From positions 1,240,001 through 1,304,000 of the forward strand of contig NZ_CP043498.1 in NCBI RefSeq assembly GCF_009498215.1: a DNA stretch of 64,000 nucleotides, written 5' to 3'. Below are positions 63,869-64,000 of the stretch, one piece after another. Below the pieces are notes generated by a model. That model was not told the origin of the DNA, did no database searches, and saw only the letters and a program-made list of their open reading frames with translations. This stretch comes from Rhizobium grahamii. Lineage in GTDB: Bacteria > Pseudomonadota > Alphaproteobacteria > Rhizobiales > Rhizobiaceae. A program made the position numbers and the translations under genes. How positions within the stretch are numbered: position 1 is the stretch's first letter; each line of letters begins with the position of its first letter.

Positions 63869-64000
63869 ATGCATTTTATCTCCCGAATGCTTTTGGCTGT
63901 CGTCGCATCCAGCGGAGTGAGTCTGCTTGCGGACGATATCGCCCTCGCTCAGGTGCCAGGCTGCACGATGGAGCGTGTTGCTGGGACGTCGCGGCAGATC
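63869..64000 (+). CDS. Secreted protein, N-terminal part (cut by window edge)
   Basis: The ATG at 63869 has GGAGG eight bases upstream. The translation begins with a Sec-type signal (MHFISRMLLAVVASSGVSLL), then reads ADDIALAQVPGCTMERVAGT up to the window end. The mature start with a Cys (PGCT) could be a periplasmic protein. Too little is visible to name a family. Confidence 0.65.
   Translation, partial: MHFISRMLLAVVASSGVSLLADDIALAQVPGCTMERVAGTSRQI

Overview
The window looks like a piece of the chromosome of an alphaproteobacterium of the Rhizobiaceae (Rhizobium/Agrobacterium/Sinorhizobium type). The supporting evidence is high-GC coding sequence, a phosphatidylcholine synthase, the blocks glmU-glmS and tpiA-secG-pyrG, Rhizobiales-type conserved families (DUF1489, DUF2336, DUF502, a BTLCP transglutaminase-like protein), many GntR-regulated ABC transporters, and one tRNA-Lys. 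Most genes are housekeeping or ordinary accessory genes. I see no prophage, insertion sequence, CRISPR array or rRNA.

Layout. 0-9 kb: an AEC-type carrier (cut by the window edge) behind ccdA, a membrane diguanylate cyclase, a Nudix hydrolase, tRNA-Lys, and a MacAB-like efflux operon whose permease gene is frameshifted. 8.7-12.2 kb: a GntR regulator, ferredoxin-NADP reductase, phosphatidylcholine synthase and a quinone oxidoreductase. 12.2-16.9 kb: a BMP-type (nucleoside/purine-like) ABC importer. 17.0-22.4 kb: a second importer of the YtfQRT-YjfF sugar type with a FadR/GntR regulator. 22.5-29.1 kb: UDP-GlcNAc synthesis (glmU, glmS), a frameshifted DUF502 gene, a deformylase homologue lacking metal ligands, mgtE, and a MerR regulator with a near-perfect operator. 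29.1-38.6 kb: membrane and envelope proteins, L-serine dehydratase, a SPOR-tailed D-Ala-D-Ala carboxypeptidase, a transglutaminase-like protease, proline iminopeptidase and a tandem PilZ protein.

38.7-50.7 kb: a PAS protein, a candidate small RNA, a rhomboid protease, a CBS protein, a patatin, hisI, folE, a NifU-like scaffold, yidD, thrS, nitroreductase, flavin reductase and DUF2336. 50.7-58.3 kb: GNAT, AI-2E family permease, GntR-OsmC, parE, a secreted hydrolase and tpiA. 58.4-64 kb: secG, pyrG, a MazEF-like toxin-antitoxin pair with a palindromic operator, and two divergent citrate synthase genes. One of these carries an N-terminal MerR-like helix-turn-helix and faces a perfect palindrome in the shared promoter region.

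Three genes (macB-like, DUF502, HTH-citrate synthase) are each broken by one frameshift. All three are repaired by adding a single G to a run of G. This points to a systematic homopolymer undercall in the assembly rather than three real pseudogenes. The most interesting biology is the HTH-citrate synthase/citrate synthase pair with its palindrome. Next come the degenerate deformylase, the putative sRNA upstream of the rhomboid gene, and the palindromic operators of the MerR, GntR and MazEF genes.
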